From the NCBI GenBank assembly GCA_937129395.1, contig CAKZNE010000117.1, positions 1 through 57,279 on the forward strand: a DNA stretch of 57,279 nucleotides, given 5' to 3'. The position numbers were made by a program, and so were the translations under genes. This document shows positions 1-9,005 of this stretch, in pieces. Each line of letters begins with the position of its first letter. Within the stretch, counting starts at the first letter, position 1. Origin of the DNA: an uncultured Cryomorphaceae bacterium. Its GTDB lineage: Bacteria; Bacteroidota; Bacteroidia; Flavobacteriales; Schleiferiaceae. Under the pieces are notes generated by a model that saw nothing but the letters and a program-made list of their open reading frames with translations, had not been told where the DNA came from and searched no databases.

Positions 1-1365
1 AATCAGGACCTTTTTCTTCGGGATGATATTAATATTATTGTGGCAACCATAGCCTTTGGTATGGGTATCGATAAATCAAATGTTCGCTTTGTGGTCCATA
101 TGACGCTGCCCAAAAACATTGAAGGTTATTACCAAGAAACAGGTAGGGCAGGAAGGGATGGTTTGGCAAGTACTGCCTTACTTTTTTACAGTGCGGGTGA
201 TCTTATAAAATTGCGAAGCTTTGCTGAAATAGATGGGAATGAGGAGCAGAGTAAGGTGATGCTGGAAAAGCTCCAGATAATGGCGGATTTCTGTGAAACC
301 TATACCTGCAGAAGGAAATACCTTTTAAATTATTTTGGAGAACAGACCAAAGAACAATGTGGGAACTGCGATGTTTGCACCAGCACCTACGAAACTATTG
401 ATGCTACAAAACCTGCCCAAATGATATTATCTGCAATGGCACGATTGGATCGTCAATTTGGAGCCAATTATTTGATTCAGCTTTTAAGAGGTTCTAAATC
501 GGAAAAAATTTGGGAGGAGCATACTTGGTTGAAAACCTATGGGGTGGGAAAGGCTTATAGTAAAGCAGAGTGGTCTTATATGATAAGGGAGTTTTTGCAA
601 TTGAAAGTCATACAAAAATCTCAAGGGAATTATCCTGTTTTGGGATTTACCGAAAAAAGTAGGGATGTATTAAAAGGCTTGGCTAAGGTGGAAATCCGGA
701 AACTGGAAATCCAAGAGGAAAGAACGAAAACGGTGGAGAAGGCTTCGGATATTGCTTTTGAAAAAGATTTATTTGAATTATTAAAAACAACCAGAAAGCA
801 ATTGGCAGATGAACAAGGAGTTCCTGCTTTTGTTATTTTCTCCGATGCAACCCTATTGGAGTTAGCCGCCTATTTGCCCCAGGATGAAAATGAGCTTTTC
901 CAAATTTCTGGGTTTGGAGAATCAAAAGTTCAAAAATATGGGATGACCTTTTTGGAAGAAATAACCGCCTATTGTAAAATCAATCGTTTGGAAGGACGGA
1001 TAGACGAGAAAAAAGGAAAACCAAAACCCAAAAGGAAAGCAAAAAGCAAGAGCAGATCTACTGGTCAAACACATAGTGAAAGTTTTGAGTTATTTAAACA
1101 AGGAATGGGAATTGAAGAAATCGCTAAAGCACGAAAACTGTCATCCAATACCATTGAAACTCATTTGGCGCATTTTATCGCTTTAGGAGAAATTGGAATA
1201 AATGACTTTGTAGAGATGAAAAAAAGAAGGGAGATTGAAGATGTTATCTCCCGGAAAGGTATGGGAATGTTGGCTCCTATAAAAAATGAATTAGGGGATG
1301 AAATAAGTTATGGGGATATCAAAATGGTAATTGCTCATTTGGAAAATCTTCAATCGCTAAATTAG
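1..1365 (+). CDS. recQ: ATP-dependent DNA helicase RecQ, C-terminal part (5' truncated by window edge)
   Basis: Frame open from base 1 ([54 protein letters not shown]); Cys-rich zinc-binding region ([20 protein letters not shown]); HRDC-like C-terminus. Confidence 0.95.
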   Translation, partial: NQDLFLRDDINIIVATIAFGMGIDKSNVRFVVHMTLPKNIEGYYQETGRAGRDGLASTALLFYSAGDLIKLRSFAEIDGNEEQSKVMLEKLQIMADFCETYTCRRKYLLNYFGEQTKEQCGNCDVCTSTYETIDATKPAQMILSAMARLDRQFGANYLIQLLRGSKSEKIWEEHTWLKTYGVGKAYSKAEWSYMIREFLQLKVIQKSQGNYPVLGFTEKSRDVLKGLAKVEIRKLEIQEERTKTVEKASDIAFEKDLFELLKTTRKQLADEQGVPAFVIFSDATLLELAAYLPQDENELFQISGFGESKVQKYGMTFLEEITAYCKINRLEGRIDEKKGKPKPKRKAKSKSRSTGQTHSESFELFKQGMGIEEIAKARKLSSNTIETHLAHFIALGEIGINDFVEMKKRREIEDVISRKGMGMLAPIKNELGDEISYGDIKMVIAHLENLQSLN

Positions 1366-1401
1366 CCGTTTTAAAAAATAGAATTACACTAAAAACATAG
1401 T

Positions 1402-2271
1402 ATGGTTGCATATAATCCTAAAGATTGGTTTGGGTTAATTTTTAAATTTCACAAAGCAGATACATTTCGAAAATTGTTCTGGATATTGGTTACCATGGCT
1501 GTTTACTCTGGCCTAGTCGTTTATGTGGAAAAAGAAGTTTTTGATTTAAAGTATGCAGGTTCAAGTGAGATTCACTCCCTAACCGGATTGGTGATTTCTC
1601 TTTTATTAGTTTTTAGAACCAATACAGCCTATGACAGATGGTGGGAAGGACGGAAATTATGGGGAGGTTTAGTAAATGTCAGTCGGAACTTTGCAATGAA
1701 ACTCAGTACTTTTATTCCCAAAGAGGAAAAGGAAAAAAGAAGAGAATTAGCAGAAATGATAACTGCTTATTCAAATATTTTAAAAGATCATTTAAGAACA
1801 TCAGATGTTGAGGTTCTTTCCAAGCTATTACCAAATTCTATAGTCTTTAATGGCAAGAATAAACATATTCCCAATGTCTTAGCAAATCGCATTCAAGAAG
1901 AATTGGAAGAAATGTATAGAGATAACAAAATTGGGGAATCTGCTTATTTGGCCTTATTGAATGACCTCAATGAGTTTACAGATATATGCGGGGCATGCGA
2001 AAGAATTAAGAACACACCTATTCCTTATACTTATAATATATTTTTGAAAAAATTCATTTTCATTTACACCATTACAATGCCTTTTTCCTTTGTAGAGAAT
2101 TTTGGGTATTGGACTATTCTTGTTACTTTATTTGTATTGTATGCTTTTGTAAGCTTGGAAATGATTGCAGAGGAAATTGAAGATCCTTTTGGAGAAGATT
2201 CTAATGATTTACCAACGGATAATCTTACGAAGAAGATCGCAGAAAATGTAAATTCAATTTTAATGAGGTAA
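1402..2271 (+). CDS. Bestrophin/UPF0187 family membrane channel protein
   Basis: Motif RTNTAYDRWWEGRKLWGGLVNVSRNFA and hydrophobic segments typical of bacterial bestrophins. Confidence 0.88.
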   Translation: MVAYNPKDWFGLIFKFHKADTFRKLFWILVTMAVYSGLVVYVEKEVFDLKYAGSSEIHSLTGLVISLLLVFRTNTAYDRWWEGRKLWGGLVNVSRNFAMKLSTFIPKEEKEKRRELAEMITAYSNILKDHLRTSDVEVLSKLLPNSIVFNGKNKHIPNVLANRIQEELEEMYRDNKIGESAYLALLNDLNEFTDICGACERIKNTPIPYTYNIFLKKFIFIYTITMPFSFVENFGYWTILVTLFVLYAFVSLEMIAEEIEDPFGEDSNDLPTDNLTKKIAENVNSILMR

Positions 2272-2272
2272 T

Positions 2273-3448
2273 TTATTTGAGAAGATTAATTCTTCCTTTC
2301 CGGGTAAGAGTCTCTGTTTTTCGAAGGGCGTCGAACTGATACTCCAAGGTGTACATATAAGTATCAGATTTACCTACATTGGCACCATCCCAGCTTACAT
2401 CAATATCCGTAGATTCAAAATGCTTCTTTCCCCAACGGTCGAAAATTTGAAGCCTATAACTCACCAATTCACAATTGGCTTGGATTCTAAAAACATCATT
2501 GGTATTGTCACCATTAGGAGTAAATGCATTGGGAACAAATACTTTGCAATCAAAACATTCAGCAGATTCTACAATTAAAGTATCGGAATAGGAGCAAGAA
2601 GGTGAATTAATATCTACATAATAGGTTCCAGGCTGTGTAATAAGATAGGTGCCACCTGTAGAACCATCTTGCCAAGTATAAGTGAAATCAATTTGGCGAA
2701 GGTCAAGGTCAATTCTCTCTTGCAAACAAATTATAGTATCCTCTGGGAGTTGAGGGAAATCGGTTTCTACAACTTCAACAAAATCCACCAAATAATAGGC
2801 ATCTGCGGGACTAACCGATCCTGTTAATGGAGCAAATGTAGTTTCCGAATCAACATTGAAATTTCCAATTGTAATATGCTCTTCACCACCCTTTGCCCTA
2901 AAAACTCCGCAGATAGGAGTCCAAAAACTGGTATTAACAATAGGGGTTACGCTTCTGATTTGTGGAACAACATTAAGAACATTGTCGGAAGGAACAGTAT
3001 CTAAAATGGTATCGGTAATTACCATCGCAATATTATCTACTCCATAGGATCCATTATCCATATTTGCCCCACCCATTAAAAAAACGGGTTTTACAAAAAA
3101 AGTAACTCTATAATATTTTCCAGCTTCTAATGGATCTGTTAGCTGCCCGTGGATATAGTCCCTATGGAATAAACCACCAGTTTGCCCATAAACTGAAATC
3201 CCTGCAAATCCTTGCCCATCAAAGGCTTGGGAGTTATTAGTCGTAGAGCTGGTTCCAGCAATTCCACAATTCGGCTCAAAATAATCTGGGCCGCCAAAAT
3301 AAGTGGTCCAAGGTGAAATGAAATCCGAAAGATTAGGACTGAAAATAGGACATTGAGTAGCTTCCAAACTTGGGTTCTCAACCAAATTTTGAGCACTGAT
3401 TGTATTAAGAAATAAAATACAAATAATAAGTTTTAGTAATCTACCCAT
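2273..3448 (-). CDS. Secreted protein with gliding motility-associated (T9SS type B-like) C-terminal domain
   Basis: N-terminal signal peptide MGRLLKLIICILFLNTISAQ; C-terminus VFVPNAFTPNGDNTNDVFRIQ...LQIFDRWGKKHFES...WDG typical of the CHU_C/gliding C-terminal domain. Confidence 0.88.
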   Translation of the reverse strand: MGRLLKLIICILFLNTISAQNLVENPSLEATQCPIFSPNLSDFISPWTTYFGGPDYFEPNCGIAGTSSTTNNSQAFDGQGFAGISVYGQTGGLFHRDYIHGQLTDPLEAGKYYRVTFFVKPVFLMGGANMDNGSYGVDNIAMVITDTILDTVPSDNVLNVVPQIRSVTPIVNTSFWTPICGVFRAKGGEEHITIGNFNVDSETTFAPLTGSVSPADAYYLVDFVEVVETDFPQLPEDTIICLQERIDLDLRQIDFTYTWQDGSTGGTYLITQPGTYYVDINSPSCSYSDTLIVESAECFDCKVFVPNAFTPNGDNTNDVFRIQANCELVSYRLQIFDRWGKKHFESTDIDVSWDGANVGKSDTYMYTLEYQFDALRKTETLTRKGRINLLK

Positions 3449-3484
3449 ATTAATTAGCTGCCTTTCTGCCGCTCAGATAATAAT

Positions 3485-3510
3485 TTCACAATATCCAAAA
3501 GAATTGTGAA
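3485..3510. promoter_or_regulatory. Inverted repeat TTCACAAT-N10-ATTGTGAA in divergent intergenic region
   Basis: Perfect 8-bp arms read directly; lies between the minus-strand gene at 2273-3448 and the plus-strand gene at 3577. Confidence 0.45.
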
Positions 3511-3551
3511 CTATCAAAACACAAAAATAAGAATAACGATGGAAGTTCATC

Positions 3552-3559
3552 TATATTTG
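3552..3559 (+). promoter_or_regulatory. Bacteroidetes -7 box TATATTTG upstream of the WbpD-like gene
   Basis: Exact match to TAnnTTTG, 17 bp upstream of the ATG at 3577; part of a 22-bp element repeated before wza. Confidence 0.65.
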
Positions 3560-3576
3560 CGAAAAATTACTCTAAT

Positions 3577-4155
3577 ATGTCTGAAGATTATTTTTCGCAC
3601 GAGACAGCGATAGTTGACGCCCCATGTAACATAGGGAACGGAACTAAAATTTGGCACTTTAGCCATGTAATGTCCAATTGCACCTTAGGAGAAAATTGTA
3701 ATATCGGCCAAAATGTGGTTATAAGCCCTGATGTAATTCTCGGTAAAAATGTGAAGGTGCAAAACAATGTGTCTATTTATACCGGTGTTACCTGTGATGA
3801 TGACGTCTTTTTAGGCCCATCCATGGTTTTTACAAATGTTACCAATCCAAGAAGTGGCGTAAACCGTAGAGGACAATACACCAAAACTCATGTAGGCAAA
3901 GGAGCAAGCATCGGTGCAAATTCTACAATAGTTTGTGGTCATAATATTGGAGAATATGCCTTTATTGGTGCCGGAGCGGTTATAACTAAAGAAGTGAAAA
4001 ATTATGCCTTGGTTGTAGGGAACCCTGCCAAACAAATTGGCTGGATGAGCGAATTTGGACATCGTCTGGATTTTGATGAAAATGGAATTGCTTTTTGCGA
4101 AGAAAATAAGGAAAAGTATAAGCTAGAAAATGATTTCGTTAAAAAATTGGACTAG
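3577..4155 (+). CDS. Left-handed beta-helix acyltransferase, WbpD/WlbB-like (UDP-GlcNAc3NA N-acetyltransferase family)
   Basis: Hexapeptide repeats; TKIWHFSHVMSNCTLGENCNIGQNVVISPDVILGKNVKVQNNVSIYTGV and FTNVTNPRS typical of WbpD. Confidence 0.85.
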   Translation: MSEDYFSHETAIVDAPCNIGNGTKIWHFSHVMSNCTLGENCNIGQNVVISPDVILGKNVKVQNNVSIYTGVTCDDDVFLGPSMVFTNVTNPRSGVNRRGQYTKTHVGKGASIGANSTIVCGHNIGEYAFIGAGAVITKEVKNYALVVGNPAKQIGWMSEFGHRLDFDENGIAFCEENKEKYKLENDFVKKLD

Positions 4156-4178
4156 ATTTTATTTGTAATATTTCTTTT

Positions 4179-4214
4179 AGAGGTCTGTAAATGAGTTTTA
4201 TAGATCTCTTTTTT
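4179..4214 (+). terminator. Putative rho-independent terminator after WbpD-like gene
   Basis: AGAGGTCT...AGATCTCT stem (one G-U) followed by a T-run. Confidence 0.6.
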
Positions 4215-4235
4215 ATAATATATTTATAAATACCT

Positions 4236-4260
4236 AAAGTCTATATTATTAGTAGACTTT
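4236..4260. promoter_or_regulatory. Operator-like dyad AAAGTCTA-N9-TAGACTTT
   Basis: Perfect 8-bp inverted repeat ending 3 bp before the TATATTTG box of the sulfate operon. Confidence 0.5.
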
Positions 4261-4263
4261 TAA

Positions 4264-4271
4264 TATATTTG
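4264..4271 (+). promoter_or_regulatory. -7 box TATATTTG of permease/cysCDN operon
   Basis: Exact TAnnTTTG match 25 bp upstream of the predicted start. Confidence 0.6.
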
Positions 4272-4295
4272 CCTCAGAATTAGTCCCAATATATT

Positions 4296-6059
4296 TTGGA
4301 AGAGTTTAAAATTGTTTACACTTTAAGTATTGTCATCTTATTGATCATCGCACTAGTGGTTGATCGGTTTAAGATGTCTATGCTATTTCTTTTTGCGGCT
4401 GTACTATTATTGTTGGGGAAGATAATCTCCGTGGACCAATTTATTGATGGATTTGGAAATACGTCCATCCTCACTATTTTCTTACTAATCACCATTACAG
4501 CCTCTGCAAACGAGTATATCAATTTCTTTAAACTGATAGATTCGGCATTTGGAAATATTAAAAATTCGAAAGCTTTTATTTTAAGAATGGGCTCATTAGT
4601 TGCCTTATTTTCTTCCTTTATTAATAATACAACAGTAGTTGCTACTATGATGCCCTATGTTTACAGTTGGGGGAAATCCAAAAACATCAGCCCTTCAAAA
4701 TTATTAATACCTCTATCGTTTGCTGCTATTGTTGGAGGAATGATAACTTTAATTGGTACTTCCACCAATCTTTTGTTAAATGGGCTTTTATTAGGTAACG
4801 GGTTTGAAGCACTTAATTTTGGGGATTTTATATTCCCAGGAATACTTGTAAGTCTATCCGCCATTTTATTCCTGTATTTCTTTTCGGATCGTCTTTTAAA
4901 AGTTGGCAATAGTTTAGAATCGGATTATAAATCAAACACCAGAGAGTATTTGGTTGAAACCAAGGTTTTAGCTGGGTCCATTATCATTAATAAGTCTATT
5001 GAAGAAGCCAAGCTTAGAAATTTGGAAGGCGTTTTTTTAACTGAAATTATTCGCGATTCTAAAAGAATAGTACCAGTAGGGCCTTCTGAAGTAATTCAAG
5101 AAGGAGACTTGCTTTTGTTCGCTGGGGAAACCTCCAAAATATTTGATCTATTAAAAAAGGTTGATAAACTGGAGGTGAATCAAGAAATAGCAGATTTTGA
5201 AAATGGAATGGTTGAAGCTGTTATTGCCCAAAACAGCACTTTGGATAGAAAAACCTTAAAAGAGGTTGGATTTCGAGAAAAGTACAATGCGGTTGTTTTA
5301 GGAGTGCATAGAAGAGGTGTAAAACTTTCTGGAAAGATTGGTTCTATTGTCCTGCATTCGGGTGATTTGGTATTAATAAATGGTGGAGAAGAGTTTGAAG
5401 AAAAAAATGCCCGTTGGCAAGATTTGGTAATTGTAAATACCGTTCATTCCATTAAAAACGTATCCAATAGAAAAAGAAATGCCTTTTTTATGGCTTTGAT
5501 TTTAATGCTCGCCCTAGTTTTTACAAATCTAATTAGCATTTTTGAAGGCCTCCTTGGCTTGCTTTTTATTCAGGTTCTTTTAGGAATGTCGGATTTGGAC
5601 AGGATTAAAAAAAATATAAACCTTGATTTATTTATAATATTAGCCTCCTCCTTATCTATTGGAAACGCAATAGTAAGTTCTGGAGCAGCAGAAATAGTTT
5701 CCAATTCCTTACTAAATGGTATTGCAGGATGGAATCCGATATTGGTGATTTTCGCCATCTTCAGCATTACCTTTTTGCTTACTTCTTTTGTAACCAATGT
5801 GGCTGCTCTTGCCATAGTTTTTCCAATTGTTTCGGCAATTAGCCTTAGTTTAAATATTCCACCCACTGCTTTGTTTTTATCCTTGGCATTTGGCGCATCT
5901 TGTAGTTTTCTTACTCCCTTTTCATACCAAACCAATCTTATGGTAATGGAGGCCGGAAATTATAAGCTCAAAGATTTTTTGAGGATAGGATTTCCATTAA
6001 GTTTGCTCTATGCATTCGTATTCCTTGGCTATATATTTTTTAAATACGACCTTCTATAA
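4296..6059 (+). CDS. SLC13/DASS-family permease with TrkA-C-type domains (probable sulfate permease)
   Basis: Two hydrophobic transporter halves around regulatory domains; GTSTNLLLNGLL and NVAALAIVFPI motifs; next to cysC/D/N; TTG start. Confidence 0.85.
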   Translation: MEEFKIVYTLSIVILLIIALVVDRFKMSMLFLFAAVLLLLGKIISVDQFIDGFGNTSILTIFLLITITASANEYINFFKLIDSAFGNIKNSKAFILRMGSLVALFSSFINNTTVVATMMPYVYSWGKSKNISPSKLLIPLSFAAIVGGMITLIGTSTNLLLNGLLLGNGFEALNFGDFIFPGILVSLSAILFLYFFSDRLLKVGNSLESDYKSNTREYLVETKVLAGSIIINKSIEEAKLRNLEGVFLTEIIRDSKRIVPVGPSEVIQEGDLLLFAGETSKIFDLLKKVDKLEVNQEIADFENGMVEAVIAQNSTLDRKTLKEVGFREKYNAVVLGVHRRGVKLSGKIGSIVLHSGDLVLINGGEEFEEKNARWQDLVIVNTVHSIKNVSNRKRNAFFMALILMLALVFTNLISIFEGLLGLLFIQVLLGMSDLDRIKKNINLDLFIILASSLSIGNAIVSSGAAEIVSNSLLNGIAGWNPILVIFAIFSITFLLTSFVTNVAALAIVFPIVSAISLSLNIPPTALFLSLAFGASCSFLTPFSYQTNLMVMEAGNYKLKDFLRIGFPLSLLYAFVFLGYIFFKYDLL

Positions 6060-6664
6060 TGAATGAGAATCAAAACATAATTCAACATAACTATAAGGTA
6101 AGTCGCGAGGATAGAAATAAATCCTTTGGACATCCTTCTTTTGTAATTTGGTTTGTGGGTTTGTCTGGTTCTGGAAAATCCACCCTGGCAAATGTGGTTG
6201 AACAAAGGTTGGTGGAAGCAAATTATCATACCTACACCCTTGATGGTGATAATGTTAGATCCGGACTTAATAAGGATCTCGATTTTTCGGATGACTCACG
6301 AAAAGAAAACATAAGAAGAATCGGAGAGCTATCCAACCTTATGGTGGATGCTGGATTAATAACCCTGTCCGCATTTATTTCACCTTTTGCTCAGGAAAGA
6401 GATTTGGTAAAATCAATCGTTGGAAAAGAAAATTTTATTGAAATTTTCGTGGATTGCCCTTTGGAAATTTGCGAAGAAAGAGATGTAAAGGGACTATATA
6501 AAAAGGCAAGGAGTGGAGAAATAAAAAACTTCACCGGAATATCTTCGCCATTTGAAAAACCACAAAATCCAGATTTGCATATTCAAAGTGCAGATATTAG
6601 CATTGAAGAAGGGGCCGATAAAATAATGGCCTTCTTGGAAAATAGATTAAAGACAAACTTTTAA
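6059..6664 (+). CDS. cysC: Adenylyl-sulfate (APS) kinase
   Basis: P-loop [30 protein letters not shown]. Confidence 0.95.
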   Translation: MNENQNIIQHNYKVSREDRNKSFGHPSFVIWFVGLSGSGKSTLANVVEQRLVEANYHTYTLDGDNVRSGLNKDLDFSDDSRKENIRRIGELSNLMVDAGLITLSAFISPFAQERDLVKSIVGKENFIEIFVDCPLEICEERDVKGLYKKARSGEIKNFTGISSPFEKPQNPDLHIQSADISIEEGADKIMAFLENRLKTNF

Positions 6665-6667
6665 ATA

Positions 6668-7570
6668 ATGAAATATTCGTTAACCCATTTAAAGGAATTA
6701 GAATCCGAATCGATTTTTGTAATCAGGGAAGTTTTTGCGCAATTTGATAAGCCTGCGATTTTGTTTAGCGGAGGAAAGGATTCAATCGTGCTTACCCATT
6801 TGGCGAAAAAAGCTTTTTGGCCAGCGAAAATTCCATTTCCATTAGTGCATATTGATACAGGACATAATTTTCCTGAAACCATGGCTTTTAGAGATGAATT
6901 GGTTAAAAAATTAGGAGTTAATCTTATTGTAGGTTCCGTACAAGAAACAATTGATGGCGGTAGGGTTAGAGAGGAGTCAGGAAAAAATGCAAGTAGAAAC
7001 TCACTTCAAACAACCACCCTTTTAGAAACCATAGAAAATTATGAGCTAGATGCTTGTATGGGTGGCGCAAGAAGGGACGAAGAAAAAGCAAGAGCCAAAG
7101 AAAGGTTCTTTTCCCACCGAGATGATTTTGGGCAATGGGACCCTAAAAATCAAAGACCAGAACTTTGGAATCTATTTAATGGCCGTAAAAATATGGGGGA
7201 AAATTTTCGTGTTTTTCCTATAAGTAATTGGACTGAAATGGATATCTGGCAATATATTTTGCATGAAAATCTGGAAATCCCGTCCCTCTATATTGCTCAT
7301 CAAAGAGAGGTGATCTGGAGAAACAATACTTGGTTGCCAGTATCAGAGCATTTGCCAATTGGACCAAATGATAAAATGGAAACTAAAATGGTAAGATTTA
7401 GAACTCTTGGTGATATTACGATAACCGGAGGTATTGAGTCTGACGCTGATACGCTTGAAAAAATTGTGGGAGAAGTAGCCGCCGCTCGTCAAACCGAAAG
7501 AGGAAATAGGGCAGATGATAAACGTGGTGATACAGCCATGGAGGACCGTAAAAAACAGGGTTACTTTTAG
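6668..7570 (+). CDS. cysD: Sulfate adenylyltransferase subunit 2
   Basis: PP-loop SGGKDSIVLTHLA; GARRDEEKARAKERFFS; C-terminal DTAMEDRKKQGYF. Confidence 0.96.
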   Translation: MKYSLTHLKELESESIFVIREVFAQFDKPAILFSGGKDSIVLTHLAKKAFWPAKIPFPLVHIDTGHNFPETMAFRDELVKKLGVNLIVGSVQETIDGGRVREESGKNASRNSLQTTTLLETIENYELDACMGGARRDEEKARAKERFFSHRDDFGQWDPKNQRPELWNLFNGRKNMGENFRVFPISNWTEMDIWQYILHENLEIPSLYIAHQREVIWRNNTWLPVSEHLPIGPNDKMETKMVRFRTLGDITITGGIESDADTLEKIVGEVAAARQTERGNRADDKRGDTAMEDRKKQGYF

Positions 7571-7616
7571 CGGCTCGAGGTTAGAAATTGTTTAGAAAAT
7601 AGAAGAAATTAAAGAG

Positions 7617-8879
7617 ATGAAAGAAGGATATTTGGATATGGAATTGTTGCGATTCACCACAGCTGGTAGCGTGGATGATGGAAAGAGTACCTTAATAGGT
7701 CGTTTGTTATACGATTCAAAAGCCATTTTTCAAGATCAATTGGATGCAGTTGAAAATACCAGTCAACAAAAAGGATTGGAGCATATTGATCTTTCCTTGT
7801 TAACCGATGGTCTTAAAGATGAGCGGGAACAGGGGATTACAATTGATGTAGCCTATCGGTATTTTGCCACCCCAAAACGGAAGTTCATAATTGCAGATAC
7901 TCCAGGTCATATTCAATATACTCGGAATATGGTTACGGGTGCATCTACGGCGAACTTGGCCTTAATTCTGATCGATGCTAGAAAAGGTGTTTTAGAACAA
8001 ACCTGTAGGCATTCTTTTATAGCTTCTTTGCTTCAGATCCCCCATTTAATTATTTGTGTTAATAAAATGGATTTAGTCGATTATGGGGAAGAAAGATTTA
8101 ATGAGGTTGTGGCAGAATATAAAAATTTTGCCTCTAAGCTAGGTGTAAAGGACATTCGTTTTGTACCAATAAGTGCCTTACATGGAGATAATGTGGTGGA
8201 TGGATCTGAAAATATGGACTGGTACCGAGGAGAAACATTACTTCATACTTTGGAGCATATTCATATTGGAAATGATCAAAATTTAATTGATTGTAGGTTT
8301 CCAGTGCAAACTGTAATAAGGCCTCATAGGGATGAATTTCATGATTATAGAGGTTATGCAGGAAGGGTTGAAGGAGGAGTTTTTAAACCAGGAGATGAGG
8401 TGGTTGCTTTACCATCGGGGTTGGGGTCCAAAATAAAATCCATTGACACTTTTGATGGGGCAGTTGAAGAAGCTTTTGCACCCATGTCTGTAACGATAAC
8501 CTTGGAGGATGATTTAGATGTTGGGAGAGGTGATATGTTAGTTAGACCTAACAATCAACCACAGGTAAGTCAAGATTTAGATGTGATGCTTTGTTGGTTA
8601 AATAAAAGTGGTCCAATGCCAAAAGCAAAATATATTTTGAGGCATACCTCAAATGAAGCTCGTTGTATGATAACAAATGTGCTTTACAAAGTTGATGTAA
8701 ATACCCTTCATAGGGAAGAGGTTGAAACGGAAATAAAAGTAAATGATATTGCCAGGGTAAAAATTCGGACAACAAAGCCTTTACTTGTTGATTCTTACAA
8801 GGTTAATAGAGGGACTGGGAGTTTGATTTTAATAGATGAAGCAACTAATGAAACCGTTGCAGCTGCTATGGTAATATAA
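7617..8879 (+). CDS. cysN: Sulfate adenylyltransferase subunit 1 (GTPase)
   Basis: GSVDDGKSTLIGRLLYDSK, DTPGHIQYTRNM, NKMDLVDY; no fused APS kinase. Confidence 0.96.
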   Translation: MKEGYLDMELLRFTTAGSVDDGKSTLIGRLLYDSKAIFQDQLDAVENTSQQKGLEHIDLSLLTDGLKDEREQGITIDVAYRYFATPKRKFIIADTPGHIQYTRNMVTGASTANLALILIDARKGVLEQTCRHSFIASLLQIPHLIICVNKMDLVDYGEERFNEVVAEYKNFASKLGVKDIRFVPISALHGDNVVDGSENMDWYRGETLLHTLEHIHIGNDQNLIDCRFPVQTVIRPHRDEFHDYRGYAGRVEGGVFKPGDEVVALPSGLGSKIKSIDTFDGAVEEAFAPMSVTITLEDDLDVGRGDMLVRPNNQPQVSQDLDVMLCWLNKSGPMPKAKYILRHTSNEARCMITNVLYKVDVNTLHREEVETEIKVNDIARVKIRTTKPLLVDSYKVNRGTGSLILIDEATNETVAAAMVI

Positions 8880-8925
8880 TTTGCCAAAATTTTTAAAACA
8901 ATCCAAAAAAAAATGGAAATTCATC

Positions 8926-8933
8926 TATATTTG
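8926..8933 (+). promoter_or_regulatory. -7 box TATATTTG upstream of wza
   Basis: Exact TAnnTTTG; inside ATGGAAATTCATCTATATTTGC (8913-8934), a 21/22 match to 3539-3560. Confidence 0.65.
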
Positions 8934-9005
8934 CCAAATTAGGAAACAGTTAACAAGGTTATTAATGAGGTTATTCTATTTATTATTTCACTTCTCTCAT
9001 CTTGT

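Noticed and set aside
3139-3396. 85-aa minus ORF within the T9SS-type gene region
   Set aside because: Out-of-frame overlap with the 391-aa secreted protein that has a signal peptide and a recognised C-terminal domain.
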